Shown: positions 25,530 through 34,026, counted from the first letter of the stretch. The stretch is DNA of 64,000 nucleotides from Microbacterium sp. ProA8 (GCF_039905635.1 NZ_CP157000.1:2728001-2792000), one strand, 5' to 3'. Numbers and translations are program-made. The notes: generated by a model from the letters alone, not told the origin.

Positions 25530-25780
25530 TCCCGCCCGTCGCGGCTCGGGAGCCAGCCTGCCCGGGTCGCGGGCCGGCTCATCCCGTTGGCGTAGCCCCA
25601 GAGGTACGCACCCACGCCGGCGAGGCCGACTCCTGCGCCGAGGGCGAAGCCTCCCCCGACGCCGGACCACCCGAATCCGACGCCGAGGATGACGATGACG
25701 ACGCCCGTCACGATCGCGGCGATGGCTGCGCCGGTCAGGCGTCGGTGGAGAGGCGACAGATGCTCGGGGAATGCGCTCAT
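25526..25780 (-). CDS. 84-aa two-helix membrane protein
   Basis: Two Gly/Val/Ala-rich hydrophobic segments (about 17-40 and 42-68, GVVIVILGVGFGW and FALGAGVGLAGVGAYLWGY) follow a short N-terminus with LSPLHRRLTG; the C-terminus is basic. ATG 25780 follows a near-perfect promoter: TTGACA, 17 bp, TAAGTT, then 7 nt (leaderless). It is the first gene of a two-gene operon with the HTH protein. No family recognised. Confidence 0.72.
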   Translation of the reverse strand: MSAFPEHLSPLHRRLTGAAIAAIVTGVVIVILGVGFGWSGVGGGFALGAGVGLAGVGAYLWGYANGMSRPATRAGWLPSRDGRE

Positions 25781-25783
25781 GCC

Positions 25784-25829
25784 TGTCAACTTACGCTTGA
25801 CGTTCGGCCATGTCAACTTCGTCTTGACA
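25784..25829 (-). promoter_or_regulatory. promoter with two near-identical 19-bp palindromic operators
   Basis: On the minus strand TTGACA (25811-25816) and TAAGTT (25788-25793) are separated by 17 bp, with the start codon 7 nt after the -10. TGTCAACTTACGCTTGACG (25784-25802) overlaps the -10 and TGTCAACTTCGTCTTGACA (25811-25829) overlaps the -35. Each has TGTCAA/TTGACR arms with a 7-bp spacer, and their starts are 27 bp apart. The position is ideal for repression by occlusion of RNA polymerase. Confidence 0.7.
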
Positions 25830-25854
25830 TCCCGGCGCCGGCCGACACAACCCG

Positions 25855-27201
25855 TCAGCTGAGGGGCTTAACCTCGAGCGTGGCGCCGGTCGTGCCCGCC
25901 CCGACCGTCGCGAAGGCGGTGTAGCCGTCGGTGGCCGCGCGCTCGAGGAGCGCCTTGAGGTTCTTCGTGCGCTGCTCCAGGCGCACCCGCGAACCCTGTC
26001 GCACCAGCCCGGCCTTCAGGGCGAGCAGCTCTGCCTCGGACACGTCGCGGTCGTGGACCAGCACGACGGCCGGGGCTGCGGCATCCGTCTGCTCCGCCAC
26101 GAGGTCGACGATGCGCTCGAAGCCGATCGAGAAGCCGACCGCGGGCACATCCTGCCCGAGGAAGCGGCCGATCATGCCGTCGTAGCGACCGCCGCCGCCG
26201 AGCGAGTAGTCGACCGAGGGGTGGGCGAGCTCCAGGATCGTGCCCGTGTAGTAGCCCATGCCCCGCACCAGGAACGGGTCGAACACCAGCGGGATCTCGC
26301 CGCCCTTCGACAGGCTCACGGACCCCGCATCGGTTGCTGCGCCTGTCGAAGCGCGCGCCGCGGCCACCGCCTCACCGATCCCGACGAGGTGCGCGACGAT
26401 GTCGTCGGGCGCGTCCGCCGGCAGCGCCTTGCGGATCTGGCGCTCACCGTACGGGTGGTGCTCGAGCGCCATCGGGCGGCGCAGGAACGCCTCGAAGGCG
26501 TCGATCGCCGTCGAGTCGGGCCCGGACGCCTGTCGAAGGGCGCGCTCGCGCAGCTCGGCGACGATGCCCTCCGGCCCGATCTTGTCGAGCTTGTCGATCG
26601 TGATGAGGACGCCGGGACGCTCGTCGGCGCCGAAGCCGAAGCTGTCGAGCATCCAGTCGAGCAGGCGCCGGTCGTTGATGCGGATGCTGCCGCCGTCCAG
26701 GCCCAGTGCGTCCAGCGTGTCGAGCGTCGCGACGGCGAGCTCGGCCTCGGCACGGGCCGACGCATCCCCGATGATGTCGATGTCGCACTGCACGAACTGG
26801 CGGTAGCGGCCCTTCTGCGGGCGCTCGGCGCGCCACACCGGTGCGATCTGGATCGAGCGGAACACCGACGGCAGCTGCCCGCGGTTGGTCGCGTAGAAGC
26901 GCGCGAGCGGCACGGTCAGGTCGTAGCGCAGCCCGAGGTCGGTGAGGCTCGCGGGGTCATCGGCAGCCCCGCGGATGGCGTCGGCGTCGAGGCCGCGCTT
27001 GAGCACGTTGTAGGCGAGCTTCTCGTTGTCGCCGCCGATGCCGGCGTGCAGCCGCGAGTACTCCTCCATCACGGGCGTCTCGATCTCGTCGAACCCGTGC
27101 GCGCGGTAGCGCTCGCGGATGACGGCGAGCACGCGCTCGCGACGGGACTTTTCGGCGGGGAGGAAGTCGCGCATGCCGCGCGGCGGATTGACGGATGCCA
27201 C
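25855..27201 (-). CDS. hisS: histidyl-tRNA synthetase
   Basis: 448 aa class II synthetase that charges tRNA-His. PPRGMRDFLPAE at the N-terminus, motif 1 around DEIETPVMEE, motif 2 FRSIQIAPVWRAERPQKGRYRQFVQCDID, and motif 3 VPAVGFSIGFERIVDLV. HisA motif is LVRGMGYYTGTILELAH; the usual form RGLDYYTGTVFE has D where this has G. The anticodon-binding domain starts about 355. It is slightly longer than common because residues about 283-299 (ASTGAATDAGSVSLSKGG region) are encoded by a palindromic repeat. GTG 27201 has GGGAAG 8 nt upstream. Confidence 0.95.
   Translation of the reverse strand: MASVNPPRGMRDFLPAEKSRRERVLAVIRERYRAHGFDEIETPVMEEYSRLHAGIGGDNEKLAYNVLKRGLDADAIRGAADDPASLTDLGLRYDLTVPLARFYATNRGQLPSVFRSIQIAPVWRAERPQKGRYRQFVQCDIDIIGDASARAEAELAVATLDTLDALGLDGGSIRINDRRLLDWMLDSFGFGADERPGVLITIDKLDKIGPEGIVAELRERALRQASGPDSTAIDAFEAFLRRPMALEHHPYGERQIRKALPADAPDDIVAHLVGIGEAVAAARASTGAATDAGSVSLSKGGEIPLVFDPFLVRGMGYYTGTILELAHPSVDYSLGGGGRYDGMIGRFLGQDVPAVGFSIGFERIVDLVAEQTDAAAPAVVLVHDRDVSEAELLALKAGLVRQGSRVRLEQRTKNLKALLERAATDGYTAFATVGAGTTGATLEVKPLS
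26302..26351. repeat. palindromic repeat inside hisS
   Basis: CTTCGACAGGC (26305-26315) is inverted at 26341-26351 (GCCTGTCGAAG) with 25 bp between. The 14-mer GCCCTTCGACAGGC (26302-26315) occurs again as its exact reverse complement at 26528-26541, also inside hisS. Such CCTTCGACAGG strings are, from memory, a common extragenic repeat in Microbacteriaceae. Here it is read in frame as part of HisRS. Confidence 0.65.
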
Positions 27202-27262
27202 GGAGCCATCTTCCCAGATGGGCCGAGGGCGCTCCTCGCGCACGGCCTCCGCCGACGACCCT

Positions 27263-28006
27263 CTACCCTTCGGCGGCCCCTTCGGCGGCCCCTTCGGCGG
27301 CGCGGATGTCCCGCTCCATGCGCCGCAGCCGCTCGCGGAGTGCCCGCTCCGCGTCCCAGCCGTTCGCTCGAGCCGTTGCGACGAGCGCGAGCAGCGCGTC
27401 GCCGAGCTCGGCCTCACTCGTCGCCTCGTCGCGCTGAGACCGGGCGGCTCCGCCGAGACCGGTGGTCTCGCCCTCGGTGTCGACGGGGATCTCCTGGTTC
27501 GACGTCCCCGGCGCGGGGACCCCGGCCTGGGCCGCCTTCGACAGGAGCTTCTGGGCGAGCGCGAGGCTCGGCATCCGCTCGCTCACGCCGTCCAGGACGC
27601 TCGTGCGCGCGCTCTTCTCGGCCGCCTTCGCGGCGTTCCAGTGCACCAGCACCTCTTCGGGCGTCGTCGCGATCGCATCGCCGAAGACGTGCGGATGCCG
27701 TCGCACCATCTTGTCGGTCAGCCCACGCGCGACGTCGTCGATGTCGAACGGCGCGGTCTCGTCGCGGGAGGCGATCTCGGCGTGGAACAGCACCTGCCAG
27801 AGCAGATCGCCGAGCTCCTCGCGCAGCTCGTCGCGCGAGCCGTCCTCGACGGCGTCGATGAGCTCCGCGCTCTCTTCCACGAGGTAGGGCACCAGGGCGC
27901 GATGGTCGATCTGCTGGGTCCACACGCAGCGGTCGCGGACCGCGCGCATGACCTCGGCCGCCTCGCGGAGCGGGTCGGCCGCGTCATGCGGGCGTGCGTC
28001 GGTCAC
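27263..28006 (-). CDS. mazG: MazG-family nucleoside triphosphate pyrophosphohydrolase
   Basis: 247 aa. The EExxE...ExxD metal site of all-alpha NTPases is seen in VEESAELIDAVEDGSRDELREELGDLLWQVLFHAE, and the surrounding CVWTQQIDHRALVPYLVEE and DIDDVARGLTDKMVRRHPHVFGD are MazG signatures. A second half (SEAELGDALLALVATARANGWDAERALRERLRRMERDI) retains part of the repeated domain after a low-complexity linker. Hydrolyses NTPs to NMP and PPi, limiting (p)ppGpp precursors or damaged nucleotides. GTG 28006 overlaps the nhaA stop as GTGA, which excludes the longer frame from ATG 28048. The C-terminal AAEG repeats are unusual. Confidence 0.93.
   Translation of the reverse strand: MTDARPHDAADPLREAAEVMRAVRDRCVWTQQIDHRALVPYLVEESAELIDAVEDGSRDELREELGDLLWQVLFHAEIASRDETAPFDIDDVARGLTDKMVRRHPHVFGDAIATTPEEVLVHWNAAKAAEKSARTSVLDGVSERMPSLALAQKLLSKAAQAGVPAPGTSNQEIPVDTEGETTGLGGAARSQRDEATSEAELGDALLALVATARANGWDAERALRERLRRMERDIRAAEGAAEGAAEG
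27266..27301. repeat. 3 x 12-bp tandem repeat at the mazG 3' end
   Basis: Three exact copies of CCCTTCGGCGGC immediately precede the mazG stop (minus strand), encoding AAEG repeats. Exact copies suggest recent slippage. Confidence 0.9.
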
Positions 28007-29163
28007 GTCGTCGCGGATCCGGTCGTCGCCCGCTGCCGGTAATGCCATGCCCGCCAGGATACGAGGCCGGCGGCCAGCAGGAGCGAGATCACGGAACCGG
28101 CCAGCACGCCGAGTGTCGCCTGATCGCGCAGGTCCGCAGCATCCGTGAAGGCGAGCTCCGACAGCAGTAGCGACACCGTGAACCCGATGCCGCCCAGCGC
28201 TCCGGCGGCGACGAGGTCGGCGAATGCCAGAGGCGGCGCACTCCCCCGGTGCGCGAGGCGCAGCGACAGCCAGCCGAACGCCGCGATGCCCACGATCTTG
28301 CCGACAGGGAGCGCCACCAGCACACCCCAGAACGCCGGCGACAGCTGCGACAGCGGCACGGACGGGATGGCCACGAGCGCGGCGGAGAACGCGAACACCG
28401 GCAGCACGATGACGTTCACCCACGGCTCGAGCTCGTGCCGCACGCGCAGCGCGGGCCGCTGCGCCATCGCGAGCCCGAGGACGACGCCCGCGATCGTCGC
28501 GTGGACGCCCGACAGGTAGACCAGCACCCACGTGGTGATCGCGAGCAGCACCAGCACCACCGCGATCGGGATGCGGGCGCGGGTATCGAGCTGCCTGCTC
28601 AGTATGCCGAACGCGACCACCGCGACCGCCGCCCCGGCGAGCGCCGCGATGTCCACCCCGTCGGTGAAGAGCACCGCGATGAAGATGATGCCGACGATGT
28701 CGTCGAGGATCGCGAGGGCGAGGAGGAACACCCGCAGCGCCGCGGGAAGCCCCTTGCCGAACACCGCGAGGACGCCGAGCGCGAAGGCGATGTCGGTCGC
28801 CGTCGGGATCGGCCATCCTGCGGTCGCGTCGGTGCCCCACGCCATCGCGGCGTAGATCGCGATCGGCACGAGCACGCCGCCGGCCGCTGCGATGGCCGGC
28901 TGCAGCGCCTTGCGGGCGGAGTTGAGCTGCCCGCCCGTGAGCTCGTACTGCAGCTCGACGGCGACGACGAAGAAGAAGACGGCGAGGAGGCCGTCCTTGA
29001 TCCAGTGCGACAGGCTCAGCTCGAAGACGCCCGGGATGCCGAACTCGGCGTGCATGGCCGCGTCGACGGCGGGCGCCACCGCGGAGTTGGCGACGAAGAG
29101 GCCGAGACCTGCGGCGACGAGCAGGATGACAGCGGGAAAGCGGGCGGAGCGAAGAAGCGACAT
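28003..29163 (-). CDS. nhaA: Na+/H+ antiporter NhaA
   Basis: 386 aa, typical length, 11-12 membrane segments. The ion-binding DD pair is in LLALAILDDIVGIIFIAV, with the conserved TATDIAFALGV acidic residue in TM4 and IGFTVSLLLSELAF in TM11. The second half keeps the positively charged LPVGKIVGI region. Exchanges two H+ for one Na+ at the inner membrane for pH and sodium homeostasis. GGAGG lies about 4-5 nt before ATG 29163; a TACACT at 29233-29238 (minus) is a -10 candidate. The mazG start overlaps its stop, so the pair is an operon. Confidence 0.95.
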   Translation of the reverse strand: MSLLRSARFPAVILLVAAGLGLFVANSAVAPAVDAAMHAEFGIPGVFELSLSHWIKDGLLAVFFFVVAVELQYELTGGQLNSARKALQPAIAAAGGVLVPIAIYAAMAWGTDATAGWPIPTATDIAFALGVLAVFGKGLPAALRVFLLALAILDDIVGIIFIAVLFTDGVDIAALAGAAVAVVAFGILSRQLDTRARIPIAVVLVLLAITTWVLVYLSGVHATIAGVVLGLAMAQRPALRVRHELEPWVNVIVLPVFAFSAALVAIPSVPLSQLSPAFWGVLVALPVGKIVGIAAFGWLSLRLAHRGSAPPLAFADLVAAGALGGIGFTVSLLLSELAFTDAADLRDQATLGVLAGSVISLLLAAGLVSWRAWHYRQRATTGSATT

Positions 29164-29336
29164 CGGGCCTCCGGAGGGGATCGCGGGTCGACAAGGGGTG
29201 CGCCGACCAGACTTCCCGGCTCTCCACGGGCCAGTGTAGCGAGGCCGACTTCGTCACCGAGGGACGCCGTGCGGCGCCGTCGTCACACAGCGTCGGCCGT
29301 GACGGCCGGGCGACAGCGCGCCGTTAGCCTGGAGAG

Positions 29337-32024
29337 ATGCGCGAACTCACCCAGACCGAAGCGATCGACCTCGTCGGCCGATACGAGGCGGAGCAGGCGA
29401 TCCCCGAGCAGATGCGCAGCGACGTGCGCATGCTGGGCACCCTCCTCGGCCAGGTGCTGCGCGAGAGCGGTTCGCCCGGGCTGTACGAGGACGTCGAGCG
29501 CCTGCGCACCGCGACCATCCAGGCCTACACCGACGAGACGCCCGAGGCGTTCGCCCGTGCCGCGGCGATCGCCGACTCCTTCACGGTCGCGCGCGCCGAG
29601 GAGGTCGCCCGGGCGTTCACCGCGTACTTCCACCTCGTGAATCTCGCCGAGGAGCACCAGCGGGTGCGCATCCTCCGTGAACGGGACGGCCGGCCCGACC
29701 GCGAGCAGGCCACCGACTCGGTCGCGGCGGCCTTCGTGCGGCTCGCCGCCGAGGTCGGCGACGACACCGCGCTGCGCCGGCTGCAGAACATGCGGTTCCA
29801 CCCCGTCTTCACCGCGCATCCGACCGAGGCGCGCCGCCGCGCCGTCTCGACCAGCATCCGCCGCCTCGCGACGCTCCTCGAAGAGCACGACGCATCGCGG
29901 CGCAGCGGTGTGAATCAGCAGCGTGCCGACCAGCGCCGCGCCGAGCGGCGCATGCTCGAAGAGATCGACACGCTGTGGCGCACGGCACCGCTGCGATCCG
30001 AGAAGCCTGCGCCCACCGACGAGGTGCGCGCGGTGATGGCAGTGTTCGACGACACGCTCTACACCGCGGTGCCGCACGTCTACCGCCGCGTCGACGACGC
30101 GCTGCAGGGGCCGGCGGCCGGCGGCCGCGCGCCCGTCGTCCGTCCCTTCGTGCGGGTCGGGTCGTGGGTCGGCGGCGATCGCGACGGCAACCCGTTCGTG
30201 ACGGCATCCGTCACCCGCAAGGCGTCCGCCATCGCGAGCGAGCACGTGCTGCTGGGCCTCGCCCGCACCGCCGGCCGCATCGGGCGCACGCTCACGCTGG
30301 ACGCGACCACCACGCCGCCGAGCGACGCGCTGCTGGCGCTGTGGCGGCGCCTGAAGGCGGCCGACGAGGACGCCGCGAAGGACATCGCCAAGCGGTCGCC
30401 CGACGAGCCGCATCGCCGCATCGTGCTGCTGATCGCGCGGAAGATCGAGGCGACGCGCGCCCGCAACGCCGACCTCGCGTATGCCGACCCCGAGCACCTC
30501 CTGGCCGACCTCCGCGTCGTGCAGGATTCCCTCGTGCAGGCCGGCGCACCGCGCCAGGCCTATGGGCACCTGCAGCAGCTGCTGTGGCAGGTCGAGACGT
30601 ACGGGTTCCACCTCACCGAGCTCGAGGTGCGTCAGCACTCGGCCGTGCACGCCAAGGTGCTCGCGGAGCTCGAGTCGGGTGTCCCGCGCAGCGAGCTCGC
30701 CGAGGAGGTGCTCGATGTGATCCGCACCGTCGGGTTCCTGCAGGAGCGCTACGGCTCGCGGGCGGCCGGCCGCTACATCGTGTCGTTCACGCAGTCCGCC
30801 GAGGACCTCGCCGCCGTCCACAAGCTCGCGGCGTACGCGGTCGGCCCCGAGGGCCGGGCCCCCGTGCTCGACGTCATCCCGCTGTTCGAGACCTTCGCCG
30901 ATCTGCAGGCGGCGCCCCGCATCCTCGCCGAGATCGTCGAGCACCCGGAGTTCGCGGCTCGCCTGGAAGCCACCGGACGGCGCCTGGAGGTCATGCTCGG
31001 CTACTCCGACTCGTCGAAGGACGTCGGACCGGTCGCCGCGAACCTCGCGCTGTACGAGGCGCAGGCCAAGATCGCGGCCTGGGCCGACGAGAACCGCATC
31101 GAGCTGACGCTGTTCCACGGACGCGGCGGCGCGCTCGGCCGCGGCGGAGGGCCTGCCAACTCGGCGATCATGGCCCAGCCGCCGCACTCGGTCGACGGCC
31201 GGTTCAAGCTCACCGAGCAGGGTGAGGTGATCTTCGCCCGCTACGGCGATCCGGCCATCGCCATGCGGCACATCGACCAGGTCGCCGCGGCGATCCTGCT
31301 CGCGTCGTCACCCTCGAACGAGGAGCGCAACCGCGCGGCGGCCGACAAGTACGCGGGTGTCGCGGCGACGCTGGATGCCGCATCCCGCGAGCGCTTCTTC
31401 TCGCTGGTGAAGGCGCCCGGCTTCGCGCCGTGGTTCGCCCGCGTCACCCCGATGGAGGAGATCGGCCTGCTGGCGCTGGGTTCGCGCCCGGCCCGCCGCG
31501 GTCTGTCGGTCGAGTCCCTCGAGGACCTGCGCGCCATTCCCTGGGTGTTCGCGTGGACCCAGGCTCGGATCAACCTGGCCGGATGGTTCGGACTCGGCAC
31601 CGCGCTCGATGCGGTCGCCGACGAGCCCCTCCTGCGGCAGGCGTACCAGGACTGGCCGCTGTTCCGCACGCTGATCGACAACGTGGCCATGAGCCTCGCG
31701 AAGACCGACGATCGCATCGCGCTGCACTACCTGGAGCTCGGCGACCGCGACGACCTCGCCGCGCTCGTGCGCGACGAGATGCGGCTGACGCGCGACTGGG
31801 TGATCCGGATCACCGACGGCACCGAGCTGCTCGGCAACAAGCCGGTGCTGCAGCGGGCCGTCAAGATGCGCAGCCCCTACGTCGACGCCCTCTCGCTGCT
31901 GCAGCTGCGCGCCCTGCGGGCGCTCCGCGAGGCACCGGAGGGTGCACCGGTCGACCCGGAGCTGCAGCGACTGCTGCTGCTGTCGGTGTCGGGCGTGGCC
32001 GCCGGGCTGCAGAACACCGGCTGA
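29337..32024 (+). CDS. ppc: phosphoenolpyruvate carboxylase
   Basis: 895 aa, a full-length PEPC that carboxylates PEP to oxaloacetate (anaplerosis). Catalytic His in VFTAHPTEARRRAV (about 159), the VGSWVGGDRDGNPFVT block, GYSDSSKDVGPVAAN (about 554), LFHGRGGALGRGGGPAN (about 593) and the C-terminal LQNTG end with an invariant Gly. Allosteric Asp/Arg sites are expected but were not traced. ATG 29337 follows TAGCCT (29325-29330) by 6 nt; the GGAGAG between them is too close to serve as SD, so it is leaderless. Divergent from nhaA. Confidence 0.97.
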   Translation: MRELTQTEAIDLVGRYEAEQAIPEQMRSDVRMLGTLLGQVLRESGSPGLYEDVERLRTATIQAYTDETPEAFARAAAIADSFTVARAEEVARAFTAYFHLVNLAEEHQRVRILRERDGRPDREQATDSVAAAFVRLAAEVGDDTALRRLQNMRFHPVFTAHPTEARRRAVSTSIRRLATLLEEHDASRRSGVNQQRADQRRAERRMLEEIDTLWRTAPLRSEKPAPTDEVRAVMAVFDDTLYTAVPHVYRRVDDALQGPAAGGRAPVVRPFVRVGSWVGGDRDGNPFVTASVTRKASAIASEHVLLGLARTAGRIGRTLTLDATTTPPSDALLALWRRLKAADEDAAKDIAKRSPDEPHRRIVLLIARKIEATRARNADLAYADPEHLLADLRVVQDSLVQAGAPRQAYGHLQQLLWQVETYGFHLTELEVRQHSAVHAKVLAELESGVPRSELAEEVLDVIRTVGFLQERYGSRAAGRYIVSFTQSAEDLAAVHKLAAYAVGPEGRAPVLDVIPLFETFADLQAAPRILAEIVEHPEFAARLEATGRRLEVMLGYSDSSKDVGPVAANLALYEAQAKIAAWADENRIELTLFHGRGGALGRGGGPANSAIMAQPPHSVDGRFKLTEQGEVIFARYGDPAIAMRHIDQVAAAILLASSPSNEERNRAAADKYAGVAATLDAASRERFFSLVKAPGFAPWFARVTPMEEIGLLALGSRPARRGLSVESLEDLRAIPWVFAWTQARINLAGWFGLGTALDAVADEPLLRQAYQDWPLFRTLIDNVAMSLAKTDDRIALHYLELGDRDDLAALVRDEMRLTRDWVIRITDGTELLGNKPVLQRAVKMRSPYVDALSLLQLRALRALREAPEGAPVDPELQRLLLLSVSGVAAGLQNTG

Positions 32025-32029
32025 CCGGA

Positions 32030-32078
32030 CGCCGCGCGGGATCGGCGCGTCGCACCCGGGGCCGCGCACCGCGCGGCG
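32030..32078 (+). terminator. 10-bp inverted repeat after ppc
   Basis: CGCCGCGCGG (32030-32039) is inverted at 32069-32078 (CCGCGCGGCG), 5 nt after the ppc stop. The 29-nt loop is GC-rich. The second arm ends at the -10 (TACCGT, 32079) of the following small gene, so it could also affect that promoter. Confidence 0.45.
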
Positions 32079-32091
32079 TACCGTGGCCCCC

Positions 32092-32262
32092 ATGGCACGG
32101 ATCATCGTCGCCGAAGTCTGCCCCCACTGCGGGTCGCTCGATGCGCGGGCGACCGAGCCGAGGTGGTTCCGGATCGAGTGGGATCGTCGAGACGCCCTCG
32201 ACGACGGCTTGATCGACCGCGTCGAGTTCGAGTGTCGCGACTGCGGCCTGCACTGGGAGTGA
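32092..32262 (+). CDS. 56-aa zinc-ribbon-like protein
   Basis: CPHC near residues 10-13 and CRDC at about 49-52 form a two-CxxC zinc ribbon; the middle reads EWDRRDALDDGLIDRVEFE. ATG 32092 is preceded by TACCGT (32079-32084) and a 7-nt spacer, so it is leaderless. It resembles small actinobacterial zinc-ribbon proteins of unknown role. The function is not known. Confidence 0.7.
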   Translation: MARIIVAEVCPHCGSLDARATEPRWFRIEWDRRDALDDGLIDRVEFECRDCGLHWE

Positions 32263-32340
32263 CGACGGCGGATCACGAATGCCGCTGGGCCGCAGGCCCA
32301 CGCGGCCCGGCCCTTCGTCGGTCGTTCATCCCGGCGGGTC

Positions 32341-34026
32341 TCACGATGCCCGCGGCCCGTCGGGCGGTTCGTCGGGCGCGTACCGATCCAGCTGGTCCTC
32401 CACCGTCGTGGCGGCCGCCTGGGCACTGGGCGCGAAGCCGAGGACGACGGCGGTGAACCGATCGGCGGCGAGCGCCTTCAGCTCGAGCCGCGTTTGCGCG
32501 ACCACCGTCGCCGTCCGCGGCGTGCGACGAAGCAGCGCGATCTCGCCGAATCCCTCGCCTTCGCCGAGCGTCGCGATCACGCGACCGTCGCCCAGCACGT
32601 CGGCTCGGCCGCTCTCGACCACGTAGTAGTGATCGCCGAGGTCCCCCTGGCGGAAGACGGCGCTGCCCGGTGCCACCTCGACCGGCTCCAGCCCGCGAGC
32701 GAGCTGCTCGATCGCGGGCAGCGGGAGCGGCTGGAACATCGGCACACGCTGGAGGAGGTCGACCTCGGCGTCCAGCGCCCCGACGGAGTGATCAAGACCG
32801 CGCAGCCGCCACCACGAAGCCAGCGCGAGCACTGGACACAGCATGCCGATCGCAATCAGCGCGCCGTCGACGCCGAGCCACGCGATCATCACCGACGCGA
32901 CGATGGCCCCGACGCCGATGGAGACGGCGACCAGGCTCTCGAGCACGCCGAAGACGCGCGCCATCAGGGCGTCCGGAGTCAGCCTGCCGATCAGCGTGAA
33001 CCCGGCGAGGTCGATCAGCGCGTTGCCGACCCCGACGAACGCGAGCAGGAAGAGCGCCGCCGCCTGCGCCGGGAAGACGCCGACGAGGGCGATGGGCAGT
33101 CCCCACAACGCCACGCCGACGGCGAACCACCCGCCCAGCCGCCGGGTTCCGACGAGCAGCGAGGCCGCGAGCGAGCCGAGGACCGCGCCGACGCCGACCG
33201 AGGCCATCAGCGATCCGGCGCCGGACTCCCCCATGCCGAGCAGCTCGATGGCGACCACGACCGAGAACACGGTGAGCGCGCCCCGGGTGAGCGATTGGGC
33301 GGCGGCCAGGCCGAGGATCAGCTGCAGATCGCGGCTCCGCCACACCGCGGCGGCTCCTTCCGCGGCCTCCCTCAGCAGGTCGCGCCGCGGCGCCGCCGGT
33401 CTCGGCGGCGCGTCGTATCGCACTCGGAAGAGCAGCAGCGCCGCCCAGAACGACGCGACCGCCGCGACGGCGAACACGACGGAGACATCGGTGAAGGCCA
33501 GCAGGATCGCGGCGAGGAGCGGCCCGACGAGCGTCGCGACGGAGTCCAGCAGACCCCGCACGACGTTGGCGCTGGCCAATTCGTGGCCGGTGCGGCACAG
33601 CGTGGGCAGGAGGGCGGAGTGCGCCGGCCGGAACATGGTCGCCGCGATCGTCGAGACGACCGCGAGCGCGTAGACGACGGCGATCGGGCCCGACACGGCC
33701 ACGACGGCCGCCGCGACCGCGGTGGCAGCACCCCGCACGACCGACACCACGACGAGGACGCGCTCACGCCGCCCACGGTCGGCGAACGGCGACAGGATGG
33801 GCGCCAGCAGCGCGGAAGGGAGCATGCGCAGCAGTCCCACCGCGCCGAGGGCGAGCGCGCCGCCGGCGTTGTACGCGACGATGCCGAGCGCCACCGTGAA
33901 GGCCCACTCCGCTGTCCAGGCACCGAGAAAGCTCAGCTGCGCGCGCCGCAGATTGGCGTTGCGCCAGTTGCTCGAGAAGGCCCCCACGGCCTGATCGAGC
34001 CTCGAACGGGTCCCCAGACGGCCCAT
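32341..34026 (-). CDS. MFS transporter fused to a cyclic-nucleotide-binding domain
   Basis: 561 aa. Residues about 25-410 form a 12-helix MFS permease: LGAWTAEWAFTVALGIVAY, loop LADRGRRERVLVVVS (loop 2-3 motif A-like) and an intermembrane block with GESGAGSLMASVGVGAVLG. Residues about 425-535 form a CNB domain, with LEPVEVAPGSAVFRQGDLGDHYYVVESGRADV and the phosphate-binding cassette GEGFGEIALLRRTPRTATVVA. Binding of cAMP or c-di-GMP to this domain may gate transport. ATG 34026 is 6 nt after TAGGGT (minus 34033-34038), leaderless. Substrate unknown. Confidence 0.86.
   Translation of the reverse strand: MGRLGTRSRLDQAVGAFSSNWRNANLRRAQLSFLGAWTAEWAFTVALGIVAYNAGGALALGAVGLLRMLPSALLAPILSPFADRGRRERVLVVVSVVRGAATAVAAAVVAVSGPIAVVYALAVVSTIAATMFRPAHSALLPTLCRTGHELASANVVRGLLDSVATLVGPLLAAILLAFTDVSVVFAVAAVASFWAALLLFRVRYDAPPRPAAPRRDLLREAAEGAAAVWRSRDLQLILGLAAAQSLTRGALTVFSVVVAIELLGMGESGAGSLMASVGVGAVLGSLAASLLVGTRRLGGWFAVGVALWGLPIALVGVFPAQAAALFLLAFVGVGNALIDLAGFTLIGRLTPDALMARVFGVLESLVAVSIGVGAIVASVMIAWLGVDGALIAIGMLCPVLALASWWRLRGLDHSVGALDAEVDLLQRVPMFQPLPLPAIEQLARGLEPVEVAPGSAVFRQGDLGDHYYVVESGRADVLGDGRVIATLGEGEGFGEIALLRRTPRTATVVAQTRLELKALAADRFTAVVLGFAPSAQAAATTVEDQLDRYAPDEPPDGPRAS

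Noticed and set aside
26302..26541. CRISPR-like direct repeats in hisS
   Set aside because: Repeats are inverted, short (11-14 bp), only three arms, no regular spacers and within a conserved coding sequence.
28007..28048. An upstream ATG for mazG at 28048, which would put a rare TTA codon in position 3
   Set aside because: The nhaA stop forms a GTGA overlap with a GTG at 28006, which is the normal coupling pattern here; the TTA lies outside the gene.
32030..32078. Riboswitch after ppc
   Set aside because: Only a simple GC-rich inverted repeat with a 29-nt loop; no conserved riboswitch core is recognisable.
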